49,160 bases of DNA from Phenylobacterium sp. CCH9-H3 (GTDB taxonomy: Bacteria > Pseudomonadota > Alphaproteobacteria > Caulobacterales > Caulobacteraceae). A program made the position numbers and the translations under genes. The DNA lies in contig NZ_LSJI01000075.1 of assembly GCF_001557235.1 (NCBI RefSeq), forward strand, positions 1 to 49,160, in the 5' to 3' direction. Below, piece by piece: positions 17,110 to 25,287 of this stretch (its first letter is position 1; the number at the start of each line of letters is the position of its first letter). Under the pieces are notes generated by a model. The model did no database searches and had not been told where the DNA came from. It saw only the letters and a list, made by a program, of their open reading frames with translations.

Positions 17110-17601
17110 CTATGTCAGCCTGGCCAGTGCGCGGTTCTCAGCACCTATGCGCACCCAAAGCATGGCGGCGTTCAAGGCGGAGAATATCAGGGCGTAGGTC
17201 GGCAAGCCGAAGGCGATCGGCAGCACCGCAATCTCGGCGACAACGACGGCATAGTTCGGGTGGGACAGGACGCGATAGGGTCCGCGCCTCACCAGGGGTG
17301 CGCCGGGAAGTACAATGATCCGGGTGGTCCAGCGATCTCCCAGCGTTGCGATGACCCAGATCCGCAACAGTTGCAGGAGCAAGAAGAGGCTCAGCCAAAG
17401 CGGCGCGACCGGCCGGTCCCAGGCCATGATCCAAAGACCGATCAGCCAGGCGGCGTGCAAGGACACCACGATAGGATAGTGCCCAGACCCCATCTCGACG
17501 CCGCCTTTGGCCAGGAGCCTTGCGGAGTTCCGGCGGGCAAGGAGAAGCTCGGCGATCCGTTGCAGGGTCACGAGGGCCAGGACCGTGACGGACAGGGTCA
17601 C
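17110..17601 (-). CDS. Isoprenylcysteine carboxyl methyltransferase-like protein
   Basis: A 163-aa integral membrane methyltransferase of the ICMT/PEMT-like family, with hydrophobic segments at about 2-18, 44-62, 66-88 and 118-140. The C-terminal 'GPYRVLSHPNYAVVVAEIAVLP' is the conserved AdoMet-binding stretch (RHPxY-like). It starts with a GTG that overlaps the polyketide-synthase stop by four bases (GTGA). In Streptomyces srsAB-type loci, a homologous enzyme O-methylates the resorcinol or pyrone made by the adjacent type III polyketide synthase; a similar job is the natural guess here. Confidence 0.82.
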   Translation of the reverse strand: MTLSVTVLALVTLQRIAELLLARRNSARLLAKGGVEMGSGHYPIVVSLHAAWLIGLWIMAWDRPVAPLWLSLFLLLQLLRIWVIATLGDRWTTRIIVLPGAPLVRRGPYRVLSHPNYAVVVAEIAVLPIAFGLPTYALIFSALNAAMLWVRIGAENRALARLT

Positions 17602-18671
17602 GCCGCGCGATCCAGGGTGACAGTGCTCGCGGTGAAGCCTGGTCCCAACGCCGTGAGAACCGAGCGCGGCGGCATGCCAGAGCGCCGAACGCGGTCGAGG
17701 ACGAACAGCGCGGTCGGGGCGGACATATTGCCATGGTCAGCCAATACCTCGCGTTCTCGATCCAGGCCGCCCTGCGGGATCGACAGCGAAAGCTCCAGCG
17801 CCTCGATCACTTTCACGCCGCCGGGATGGCAGATGAACCGGTCTATGTCCTCGACCTCTAGATTCTGGCCGCCCAACATCGACGCCATGGCTGGCTGCAG
17901 ATTGGTTTTGGCGAATGGCGGGATCGCGCGTGCGAAGATCACCCCGAGGCCCGTCGGCTCGACCCGCCACCCCATGACATCGAGCGTGGCGGGCCAGGTA
18001 TGCTCGGCGATCCCAGTCACCTGGGCGAAACCGCCCTCCCCGGCCCGGACCACGCAGGCTGCAGCGCCATCGCCGAACAGCGCCGTGGCCACGATGTCGG
18101 CCTTGCTGAGGTTGTCCAGCCGGAACGCAAGGGAACAAAGCTCGACGGTGACGAAGAGGACGATGGCGCCTGGAGTCGCCGCCGCGAGTTTGGCGGCCAG
18201 AGCAAGACCGGTCGCGCCGCCGGCGCAGCCGAGACCAAAGACCGGCACACGGGCGGCGTCGGGTCGGAATTTCATGCGCTCCATCGCGCGCGCCTCCAGA
18301 CTGGGCGTCGCGATCCCCGTAGACGACACCGTGACGATGACGTCGACGTCGGGGCCGGCGAGCCCCGCCTCGGCCAGCGCCGCGGAGGCCGCCTGCACGA
18401 ACAGGTCCGTCGCGCCATCGAGGTAAGCTTCGGTGCGTTCGGGCCAGCCCCGGGGCTCGAAGTACCATTCGATCGGCCGGATCACCTGCCGGGTACGAAC
18501 GCCGGCCGAGGTGAAGACCGGAGCCATACGCTCGAACTGCGGAAACTTATCGGAAAACAGGTCTCGCGCCGCCTGCTCCACTTGCGCTTGCGCCAGCACG
18601 TTAGGCGGGGACGCCGTTGCGAGCGACAAGAGGGCCACGGGAGGCGGCATGAACTGTGGAATCCTGCGCAT
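17598..18671 (-). CDS. Type III polyketide synthase (chalcone synthase-like)
   Basis: A 357-aa thiolase-fold enzyme with the full catalytic triad: C149 in 'FGLGCAGGATG', H282 in 'FICHPGGVKV' and N315 in 'LADHGNMSAPT'. The length is normal for the family. Such enzymes extend an acyl-CoA with malonyl units to give alkylresorcinols, alkylpyrones or phloroglucinols; the starter cannot be predicted reliably. ATG 18671 is chosen as it gives a normal N-terminus; ATG 18650 is also possible, and an upstream start at 18791 would add an unlikely Arg/Ser-rich extension. It is coupled to the methyltransferase gene and divergent from a TonB-dependent receptor. Confidence 0.9.
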   Translation of the reverse strand: MRRIPQFMPPPVALLSLATASPPNVLAQAQVEQAARDLFSDKFPQFERMAPVFTSAGVRTRQVIRPIEWYFEPRGWPERTEAYLDGATDLFVQAASAALAEAGLAGPDVDVIVTVSSTGIATPSLEARAMERMKFRPDAARVPVFGLGCAGGATGLALAAKLAAATPGAIVLFVTVELCSLAFRLDNLSKADIVATALFGDGAAACVVRAGEGGFAQVTGIAEHTWPATLDVMGWRVEPTGLGVIFARAIPPFAKTNLQPAMASMLGGQNLEVEDIDRFICHPGGVKVIEALELSLSIPQGGLDREREVLADHGNMSAPTALFVLDRVRRSGMPPRSVLTALGPGFTASTVTLDRAA

Positions 18672-18915
18672 GACGTCGTCCGACCTCGACGACGGATTAG
18701 GCAAACAGATCGCAGCTCGCAGGGTTCCCGAAGTGACCGATGATCGCAGACACCGTCTTCGCAAATCGACGCCGGAGGACCGCGCAAGCAAGCCGTTGCG
18801 TAGGCCCAGATTGGAGGATGGCTCGGCGTTCGTACTCGGTATGGCAACTTTGTTGTGTGGTTCTGAGGGGGAGAAGCACGGTTGTACGTATATCCCTTAG
18901 ATATGGGGAGGTTTC

Positions 18916-21015
18916 ATGCGTTCCAATCGTTTTGCACTTCGCGGCGCGTCCGCGATGTTCACAGTGCTCGCCCTGGCGCCCGCGCCCGGGTTCGCTCAGT
19001 CCACCGCTCCTGAAGCTCTGGAAGAGGTGGTCGTCACAGCAGAGAAGCGCGAGACAAATCTGCAGGACACGCCGGTCGCCGTCACGGCGGTCACCGGCGA
19101 GACCCTTCGCGCGCTCGGGGTCTCCACCCTTGAGGATCTGCAGGTCTTTACGCCGGGTGTCACCATCACCAACGACTCGATGGCGATCGTGAACATCCGA
19201 GGCATCGGCACCTCGGCCTTCGGTGTCGCCACCGACCCGAGTTCGACGGTCCACTACGACGGCGTCTATATTCCGAGGCCGACCACTAGTTACCAGGACA
19301 TGTTCGACGTGGAGCGCATCGAACTGCTCCGTGGTCCCCAGGGCGTTCTGTTCGGACGCAACTCCGCCGGCGGCACGCTGAACATCACCTCGCGGGCGCC
19401 CACGTCTGAGTTGGAAGGGATACTCAGCGCGACGGTAGGCAACTACGATCGACGGACATTCTCCGGCTCCGTGTCCGGGCCGCTTGGCGAGCGCATCCGC
19501 GGCCGCCTGACCGTCCTCAAGAACGATCGCGACGGCATCTACGACAATCCGAAGACAGGCGAAAAATACCAGGACATCGACCGTTTCGCCGCGCGCGCCA
19601 CGCTCGCAATCGACCTCGCCGAAAACTTCGATCTGACGCTGCGCGCCGACTATGGCCGCGACCGCGAGACGGGCTATCCGTCCATTCGCCAAAGCTACCC
19701 GGCGGACTTCGCGCGGGCCGGCGCGACCATCCCGCGCGGCGAGGACGAGCTGATCCTCGACACGCGACCGCGCAACAATGTGGAGAACGGTGGCGTCTCG
19801 GCGACCGCCACGTATGTCACGGCGCCCGTCACCCTGAAGTCGATCACTGCCTATCGCGGCAGCACGGTCGACCAGGTTCTCGACGTAGATGCGACGGATC
19901 TCTTCCTCCGCAACATCACCCTCTATGAACGCTCGCGCTCCTTCACGCAGGAGCTGCAGCTTAGCAACAACGAGCCTGAGCGCCTGGAATGGATCGTCGG
20001 CGCCTTCTACCTGCGCGAAAAGGCCCGCGACCAGCTGCAGATCCTGGAGCCCGCCCGCGCCCTCGGCCTGCCCGAAAGCAACGTCACCAATGCGCTGGCG
20101 GCCTACGGCCAAGCCACGTTCCGGCTGACCGATCGGCTCCGGCTCACCGGCGGCGCCCGCTACAGCTACGAGGAAAAGGATTTCGCCTACCGCGTCCTTT
20201 CCGGAGGGACCGATGTGGGCGGTGAAGCGGCCAAGGCGTCCTGGCGCGCATGGACCCCGAAGGTTGGGATTCAGTACGACGTCAGCGAAGACGTGATGGC
20301 CTACGCCTCGATCACGCGCGGCTTCAAGTCGGGAGGCTTCCAACTCGGGGACGGCCGGCCGTTCCGGCCGGAGTACATCTGGAGCTACGAGGGCGGGGTG
20401 AAGTCCATGTTCTGGGACCGCCGCGTCCGGGCCAATCTCAGCGTCTTCTACTACGACTACACGGACCTGCAGGTGGTTGAGTACATCAACGGCGTGGCCA
20501 CCACCACCAACGCCGGCAAGGCCACCCTGAAGGGCGGCGAACTGGAGGTCACGGTGAGGCCCGTCCGCGGCCTCGACCTGAACGCGACGGCGGCCTATCT
20601 CGACGCCGAGTACGACCGCTTCTTCGACAATGGGGTTAGTCTGGCCGGGAACACCCTGCCGAATGCCCCGCGGTGGAACTTCACAGGGGCCGCACAGTAC
20701 CGGTGGGAGTTCGTTGACGGCCACAGCCTGACCCTGCGGGGCGACATCGCCTGGCGCGATCGCGTCCAATTCAAGCCGAACAACCTGCGCCAGTTCTCGG
20801 GCGAGCCGTACACGCTGCTGAACGCCCGAGCGACCTTTGCGACGGCCGGCGATGTCTGGGAGGTGGCCGTGTTCGGCCGCAACCTCACTGACGAGCGGTA
20901 CGCGACCTACAAGACCGTCGGGACCGACGCCACCGGAGTCTCGAACCCGGCCCTGCCGCTCGCCGTCTATGGAGAGCCGCGGCAATATGGTGTGCAGCTC
21001 GTGCGCCGGTTCTAG
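18916..21015 (+). CDS. TonB-dependent receptor
   Basis: A 699-aa outer-membrane receptor of the type abundant in Caulobacterales and sphingomonads. Signal peptide about 1-28 (ending PGFAQ), TonB box 'LEEVVVTAEKR' at about 36-46, plug about 50-160 with 'TPVAVTAVTGETLRALGV', 'IVNIRGIGTSAFG' and 'LRGPQGVLFGRNSAGGTLN', then barrel, ending 'QYGVQLVRRF'. GGGAGG lies six bases before the ATG. It is divergent from the polyketide synthase and followed by a strong terminator hairpin. Its ligand is not evident; besides iron chelates, this subfamily takes up sugars, lignin-type aromatics and other large solutes. Confidence 0.9.
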   Translation: MRSNRFALRGASAMFTVLALAPAPGFAQSTAPEALEEVVVTAEKRETNLQDTPVAVTAVTGETLRALGVSTLEDLQVFTPGVTITNDSMAIVNIRGIGTSAFGVATDPSSTVHYDGVYIPRPTTSYQDMFDVERIELLRGPQGVLFGRNSAGGTLNITSRAPTSELEGILSATVGNYDRRTFSGSVSGPLGERIRGRLTVLKNDRDGIYDNPKTGEKYQDIDRFAARATLAIDLAENFDLTLRADYGRDRETGYPSIRQSYPADFARAGATIPRGEDELILDTRPRNNVENGGVSATATYVTAPVTLKSITAYRGSTVDQVLDVDATDLFLRNITLYERSRSFTQELQLSNNEPERLEWIVGAFYLREKARDQLQILEPARALGLPESNVTNALAAYGQATFRLTDRLRLTGGARYSYEEKDFAYRVLSGGTDVGGEAAKASWRAWTPKVGIQYDVSEDVMAYASITRGFKSGGFQLGDGRPFRPEYIWSYEGGVKSMFWDRRVRANLSVFYYDYTDLQVVEYINGVATTTNAGKATLKGGELEVTVRPVRGLDLNATAAYLDAEYDRFFDNGVSLAGNTLPNAPRWNFTGAAQYRWEFVDGHSLTLRGDIAWRDRVQFKPNNLRQFSGEPYTLLNARATFATAGDVWEVAVFGRNLTDERYATYKTVGTDATGVSNPALPLAVYGEPRQYGVQLVRRF

Positions 21016-21023
21016 GCTTCTTG

Positions 21024-21054
21024 CCCCCTCCGCCTTCGTGCGGAGGGGGATCTT
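21024..21054 (+). terminator. Intrinsic terminator after the TonB-dependent receptor
   Basis: A perfect 10-bp stem (CCCCCTCCGC at 21024-21033, GCGGAGGGGG at 21040-21049) with a CTTCGT loop, then ATCTTTT. It begins nine bases after the receptor stop and may act as an attenuator for the SnoaL-like gene downstream. Confidence 0.8.
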
Positions 21055-21074
21055 TTGGGTTTCGAGGAAGACAG

Positions 21075-21536
21075 ATGCAACATCACCACTTGGCCGCGGT
21101 CGCGGTCCTGGCCATCGCCGCCCCGGCTTCGGCGCAGACACCGGCGGCGCAGGTGTCGACGTCGGAGGCTCGCAACGTCCTCGACGCCTTCACGGCCGCC
21201 CTTCAGCAGCGCGAGATCCGAGAGTTGGCCCGGCTCTTCACCCCGGACGCCGCCATACTGGAAGGCGGGCGCTACGAGGGGCCGATCGGTCAGTACCTGG
21301 ACCATCATCTCGGGCCGGAGCTTGCCGCATTCGACAGCTTCGAGATCAAAAATCGCAAGGTGGACATTCAGGTACTCGGCGAGGTGGCGTGGGCACGCGA
21401 GGAGTACGACTACGTCATCCGCGCCAAGGGCCGCCAAGGCGTCGTCGAACGGCGCGGGGTGAGCACGGCCGTCCTGGTGCGAAGAGCGGGCGCCTGGCGC
21501 ATCGCACAGCTTCACCTGTCCTCAAGGGCGCCCTGA
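21075..21536 (+). CDS. Secreted SnoaL/DUF4440-like protein
   Basis: A 153-aa protein with a signal peptide (about 1-20, ending APASA) and an NTF2-like fold domain: 'ARNVLDAFTAALQQREIREL' then 'ARLFTPDAAILEGG', 'VAWAREEYDYVIRAKGRQG' and 'RRAGAWRIAQLHLSSR'. This fold serves many small ketosteroid-isomerase-like or binding functions; no catalytic residue can be assigned safely. ATG 21075 is chosen because GAGGAAG precedes it and because the signal peptide then starts properly. It may be co-transcribed with the receptor by read-through of the hairpin at 21024. Confidence 0.78.
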   Translation: MQHHHLAAVAVLAIAAPASAQTPAAQVSTSEARNVLDAFTAALQQREIRELARLFTPDAAILEGGRYEGPIGQYLDHHLGPELAAFDSFEIKNRKVDIQVLGEVAWAREEYDYVIRAKGRQGVVERRGVSTAVLVRRAGAWRIAQLHLSSRAP

Positions 21537-21724
21537 GACCGACCCGAGCGCGCCGTATGCTATTGGAGTGAAGCAGCGTCCGCTCTCGGATTGATCGGAA
21601 AGCGCTGACGGGCAATGCAAGCCAGCGCTTGTCACGAGTAAACTCCGCTGGCCGCGTCGGCGGCCCGACGAACCAGCTTGGATCTTGAGCCGCTGAAGGC
21701 GGCGCGGGTCTCTGTTGCTAGACC

Positions 21725-21760
21725 GACCGGGAGCATGACGCTCGCGCATCACTCCCGGTC
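21725..21760 (-). terminator. Hairpin downstream of the 53-aa gene
   Basis: GACCGGGAG (21725-21733) and CTCCCGGTC (21752-21760) form a perfect 9-bp stem around an 18-base loop, 28 bases beyond the stop of the minus-strand small gene. No T run follows, so it may be a processing or Rho-assisted end rather than a classic terminator. Confidence 0.4.
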
Positions 21761-21787
21761 AAATCTCAGAGCCCGACGTGGGTGGTC

Positions 21788-21949
21788 CTAGACCTTGATG
21801 TCGAGCGCGCCCGCAGGCTTACTATTGTGCGAGGTCTCGCCAGTGGCGTGGCTCGTCTCGGGCTTAGCCGGCGGCTGGGTTTGCTGCGGCGCCCGAGCGG
21901 CCTGTGCCAGGGCGGCAGAATTCACGGCGCTTGCGGCGGAGACGTTCAT
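21788..21949 (-). CDS. 53-aa small protein, Ser/Ala/Pro-rich, unknown function
   Basis: A 53-codon gene starting 'MNVSAASAVNSAALAQAARA' and ending 'PAGALDIKV'. The middle is Pro, Gln and Thr rich and looks disordered; there is no signal peptide or membrane segment. It is supported by a good ribosome site (AGGAAGGA about eight bases before the ATG) and, above all, by a diverged copy at 6719-6879 that conserves both ends of the protein. A hairpin lies downstream. Short proteins with 'MNVS' starts are common near motility genes in Caulobacterales, but function is not known. Confidence 0.65.
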   Translation of the reverse strand: MNVSAASAVNSAALAQAARAPQQTQPPAKPETSHATGETSHNSKPAGALDIKV

Positions 21950-22458
21950 CGGAGTGTTCCTTCCTCGTTGTGCTCTTCTTGAGCTCAGAAATCGCTATCC
22001 GAGCGCACTGAAGAAACCGTGAATTGCTCAAACTATTTGTGATGCGCGTCTTGGCAGAAGAGCGTGCCCTCACCTGCCCACAAGCCGGTCAGGCACGCCT
22101 TCAGATCCTGGCCGACCTCTGGCGCTGCGGCGCCATCACAGCAGGAGCGCGTCGACCTTTCGCATTTCAGCTATCGTGGCACCCATTTGCATCAGCCCTT
22201 CAGCGGCGACACCATGATGTCCATGCAAGCAGACAAGTAGTCTGCTGCGGAAGTGGCGGTCCGAATCCTGTCCATCAACGGTGCATACGGCAAAGCCCAG
22301 CCCCGGGGCCTCCTTAGAACCTGCGATTCACCGTGAATGAAATGCCGCGCTAGGCGAGGGGTATCCATCTTGGCGCGCGTAATATGTTCAAGGAGCGAGG
22401 TCGCGGCCGCTCGGGTTCAGCTGAAGTGGCCGATCTCTGCGGCAGGAACGGGCAAGCA
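21950..22458. other. Intergenic region, no gene recognised
   Basis: About 510 bases between the 53-aa gene and the first copper-island gene. A minus-strand frame ending near 22145 reads 'MQMGATIAEMRKVDALLL' and has an AAGGAGG far upstream (about 22311-22317) but no start codon in the right place, so it may be a remnant. The promoter of the 53-aa gene should lie at about 21970-22030. AGGAACGGG at about 22444-22452 is the ribosome site of the CusF-like gene. Confidence 0.3.
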
Positions 22459-22830
22459 ATGAAGCACATCTTTCCGTTGGTCCTGTGCCTCGGCGCCGCT
22501 ACGGCTGCGAGTGCGCACCCAGGCGGCGGGGATACTCCGTCAACCCCCAGGCCCGCAAGCCGGCCAGCGCCGCGTCCGCAGGCGGTGTCGTCCCTCGCGG
22601 CCCCACCGGTCAAATTGAGTGAGATTCGCGGCGTCGGCCTGGTGCGAGCCATCGATGCAACGGCAGGCAGGATCACAATCGCCTACGACGCCATCGAGCC
22701 GCTGAACTGGCCTGCAGGGACGATGGCCTTCGCCGTGGGCAAGAGCGCTCTTCTGAACAGCGCTACGGTAGGGGACAAGGTCCGGTTTAGGTTGGAGAGC
22801 CAGCAGATCACCGAACTGACCCGCTTCTGA
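22459..22830 (+). CDS. CusF-like periplasmic protein with altered copper site
   Basis: A 123-aa secreted protein: signal peptide about 1-19 (ending ASAHP), Pro-rich linker, then a CusF-type OB domain from about residue 58 ('GVGLVRAIDATAGRITIAYD'). CusF binds Cu(I)/Ag(I) with a His eight residues before a Trp and with two Met in WPxMTM. Here the Trp and the second Met are kept (NWPAGTM), but the His is Tyr and the first Met is Gly. It therefore may bind copper weakly or serve another role. First gene of the plus-strand copper run. Compare the normal CusF domains at the end of CusB and at 37082. Confidence 0.8.
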   Translation: MKHIFPLVLCLGAATAASAHPGGGDTPSTPRPASRPAPRPQAVSSLAAPPVKLSEIRGVGLVRAIDATAGRITIAYDAIEPLNWPAGTMAFAVGKSALLNSATVGDKVRFRLESQQITELTRF

Positions 22831-22894
22831 CGCTACGCCGCAGCATGGCGGCGCAGGTGAACAGGATCGAGCAACGCAAATGATGGGAGAGATG

Positions 22895-23185
22895 ATGAAC
22901 ATTCGGAACAAGTTCGCGGCCTGCGCCGCCGGAGCGATGGCTTTGCTGTTGGCCGCCTGCGGCCAGAAGGAATCTGCCCCGCCTCCGGTCGAGGCCCAGC
23001 CAGTAGCCGCCGCGCCGACGCCCGCAAACGAGGGAGCCCATCCCGAAGCTAGCCCGCACGGCGACGTCACGGCCCATGATGCGGCTTCAGGCACCGCGGC
23101 GCCGGCCCAGGGTATGCCTCCGAAGAAGGGGGACCAGAAGGCCGATCCGAATTCCGACATGGCCGGAATGAAGATGCCGAAATAG
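22895..23185 (+). CDS. Small lipoprotein with Met/His-rich tail
   Basis: A 96-aa lipoprotein. The signal ends in 'LLLAACGQKE', a clear lipobox with the acylated Cys at about residue 21. The rest is Ala/Pro-rich and disordered, with several His in 'NEGAHPEASPHGDVTAHDAA' and a Met-rich end 'DMAGMKMPK' that could bind Cu(I). ATG 22895 (or 22892) is favoured because GGGAGAG precedes it; ATG 22880 is an in-frame alternative. It lies between the CusF-like gene and copC on the same strand and is probably a periplasmic copper-buffering accessory; no named family is recognised. Confidence 0.65.
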   Translation: MNIRNKFAACAAGAMALLLAACGQKESAPPPVEAQPVAAAPTPANEGAHPEASPHGDVTAHDAASGTAAPAQGMPPKKGDQKADPNSDMAGMKMPK

Positions 23186-23411
23186 GGCGGGTCCGAATTT
23201 CTGGCGGCCCTCTGCGATTTCGGGCCTCGTGAGCCCAGGCACTACTCGCCGCGCGCCGTGGCTGGGCCGGGCCTTCACCCGGCTCCGGCCGCGGCGCGCT
23301 TCAGAATCGTGGAAGGTGCGTCTCCCGGTCGCACGCGGCTACAGTGAGGGGGACTGACCAGGCGCTGCGTATACTCTCAAGGGACAGCGTTCAAACCTCG
23401 GGGATATCCCA

Positions 23412-23777
23412 ATGACTCATCACAAAAGCCTTTCCATCGCCGGCCTCGTCACGGCTGCAGCCTTGCTAATGGCCGGGACCGCTTCGGCCCACGCCAAATT
23501 GGTCACGTCGAACCCAGCGGCGAATGTGACGGTGGCTGCGCCGAAGACGATCACGCTCACCTTCAACGAAAAGCTGACGCCCGCTTTCTCTGGATTTGAC
23601 CTGGAGATGGGCGGCGGCATGAAGATGCCGGTGAAGACGACCGTGTCGAAGGACGGCATGTCCATGATCGGTACGCCGCAGGGTGCGTTGATGCCAGGCG
23701 CCTACAAGGTCAAATGGCATGCCGCCACATCGGACGGTCACAAGATGAACGGCGATCTCGCCTTTACGGTGAAATAG
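23412..23777 (+). CDS. copC: CopC copper-binding periplasmic protein
   Basis: A 121-aa CopC/YobA-type protein: signal peptide about 1-26 (ending GTASA), then mature 'HAKLVTSNPAANVTV'. The new N-terminal His is the first Cu(II) ligand, and the conserved 'DGHKMNGDLAF' near the C-terminus carries the second His. The Met-rich loop 'MGGGMKMP' could add Cu(I) binding. CopC hands copper to CopD or holds it in the periplasm. The copD gene follows after three bases. The family and gene order are clear. Confidence 0.93.
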   Translation: MTHHKSLSIAGLVTAAALLMAGTASAHAKLVTSNPAANVTVAAPKTITLTFNEKLTPAFSGFDLEMGGGMKMPVKTTVSKDGMSMIGTPQGALMPGAYKVKWHAATSDGHKMNGDLAFTVK

Positions 23778-23780
23778 AGC

Positions 23781-24710
23781 GTGCTTGAGCCTGCGGTCAT
23801 TCTCCTCAGGCTGGTTCAGTTCGCAGGAGCGATGATCCTCTTCGGATCATCGCTCTTCCTGATCTACGGCCTGCCAAGCACGGGCCCAGGATCAGGCGGT
23901 CGCTTGAACTGGTCGCGACCCTTACTCGGTTGGAGCGCCGTCGCCCTCCTGGCCGCCACCCTCCTGGGGCTGGTGGCACAAACCTCGGCGCTCGCGGGGT
24001 CGGTCGCTGAGGGCCTGAAGCTTTCGTCGCTCACGGCCGTCGTGACAACGATGTCCTTGGGCAAGGCCGCCGTGGTCCGCGCCGTCGCCGCGGCCCTGGC
24101 GCTCAGCGCCGTGCTGGTCCTCCGCCCCGGCCGCGTGCTGTTCTGGATCTGCACAGCCCTCGGTGCTGTCATCAGCGCCAGCCTCGCCTGGATGGGCCAC
24201 GGCGCTGCGACCCAAGGCCCGGGCGGGCCCATTCACCTGACGGCCGACATTTTTCACGCGCTCGCCGCCGGGGTCTGGATTGGCGCGCTTGTCGTCTTCT
24301 TCGGCTTGCTTCGTCCAGGGGCGACGGATGCCGAAACCGACCCCGCCTTGCACAAGGCGCTTCACGGCTTCGCCGGCGTCGGATCCGGACTGGTCGCGGT
24401 CCTCGTCGGCACTGGCCTCGTCAATAGCTGGTTCCTGGTGGGTCCAGATCGCCTCGCGGGGCTCTGGACGACGCCGTACGGCCAGCTCCTTCTCGTGAAG
24501 CTGCTGCTGTTCACTGCAATGTTGGGATTGGCCGCGGCCAACCGTTTTCGCCTGACCCCAGCCCTTGGCGCCGCTCTCGAGAACAAGGGGACGCGACGGG
24601 AGGCGCTCGCGGCCCTCCGTCGGAGCTTGCTTTTCGAGACAGCGCTGGCTTTCCTCGTGCTGGGCGTGATCGCCTGGTTGGGCATGCTCGCGCCGGTGTC
24701 CGCGCAATGA
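23781..24710 (+). CDS. copD: CopD copper-transport membrane protein
   Basis: A 309-aa inner-membrane protein with about eight hydrophobic segments. The N-terminal 'ILLRLVQFAGAMILFGSSLF', the central 'HLTADIFHALAAGVWIGALVVFFG', 'GTGLVNSWFLVG' and 'YGQLLLVKLLLFTAMLGLAAANRFRL' are CopD family marks; His in the central segment are likely copper ligands. Start is a GTG three bases after copC's stop with no good ribosome site, so it is translated by coupling. CopD is thought to move copper across the inner membrane together with CopC. Confidence 0.92.
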   Translation: MLEPAVILLRLVQFAGAMILFGSSLFLIYGLPSTGPGSGGRLNWSRPLLGWSAVALLAATLLGLVAQTSALAGSVAEGLKLSSLTAVVTTMSLGKAAVVRAVAAALALSAVLVLRPGRVLFWICTALGAVISASLAWMGHGAATQGPGGPIHLTADIFHALAAGVWIGALVVFFGLLRPGATDAETDPALHKALHGFAGVGSGLVAVLVGTGLVNSWFLVGPDRLAGLWTTPYGQLLLVKLLLFTAMLGLAAANRFRLTPALGAALENKGTRREALAALRRSLLFETALAFLVLGVIAWLGMLAPVSAQ

Positions 24711-24798
24711 ACGTCCGCCTCCCGCTCGCCATGGCGCAGTCGCGCTGGATGCGGGCGGCCGTCGACTTCGACCTTTCACCGGCGTAGGATCCGCAGCG

Positions 24799-25164
24799 AT
24801 GCGGCGCCTCCTCATCCTCCTCGCCCTCTTGGGCCTACTCTACAGCCCGGCCGCCGCCGTGGCGGCCCAGCAGGCATGCGTGGAGGCCGGAGCCGAGATG
24901 ACCGGCATGACGATGGCCGTGACCACATCCGATCCGACCGCGCCAAGCGCGCCCGACCCATGCTGCGACCACAGCAAGGAGACGATGGACAGCAAGGCGT
25001 GCGCGCAGGCCTGCGCCACGATGTGCGGCATCTCGGCTGCGCTGCCGAGCGCGGACGTCCACGTCGCCCCCCAGCCGAAGGCGGCCGTTGTCGCCGACCG
25101 GGTTCTGCCGCTGAAAGCTCGTCCGCCGCCGCGGACGGAGCGACCGCCGAAATCGATCGCCTGA
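24799..25164 (+). CDS. Secreted Cys-rich protein of copper operon, unknown family
   Basis: A 121-aa protein with a signal peptide (about 1-23, ending AVAA). The mature part carries 'QACVEAGAEMTGMTMAVTT' and then a cysteine cluster, 'DPCCDHSKETMDSKACAQAC' followed by ATMCG, seven Cys in all, with His and several Met. The C-terminal third is Pro/Arg-rich. The cluster looks fit to bind Cu(I) or another soft metal. Similar short Cys-rich proteins are often coded ahead of CusCBA-type pumps, but I know no assigned function. It lies between copD and cusC on the same strand. Confidence 0.7.
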   Translation: MRRLLILLALLGLLYSPAAAVAAQQACVEAGAEMTGMTMAVTTSDPTAPSAPDPCCDHSKETMDSKACAQACATMCGISAALPSADVHVAPQPKAAVVADRVLPLKARPPPRTERPPKSIA

Positions 25165-25287
25165 ACTGTCCGCGCGACCTGCGCGGGCCCGCTTCCGGGT
25201 CGTGGCCGACGCTCTTCAGAGGCCGTGATTCATGTGGGCTGGAGGACCGCAATCCCGCGGCCTCATCGATCATTCAGGACGATGACA

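Noticed and set aside
18697..21141. Very long minus-strand open frame (814 codons) opposite the TonB-dependent receptor
   Set aside because: It is antisense to a receptor with clear plug and barrel motifs, is Arg/Gly/Ala-rich and has no family features. High-GC codon bias commonly opens such frames.
6719..21949. Idea that the two copies of the 53-aa gene are att sites of one 15-kb element
   Set aside because: The copies differ at many positions and one is decayed, unlike the exact short repeats left by tyrosine recombinases. The recombinase gene also lies outside the interval.
22024..22317. 97-codon plus-strand frame with TTG start
   Set aside because: Poor start context and unlikely composition; overlaps possible upstream promoter of the 53-aa gene.
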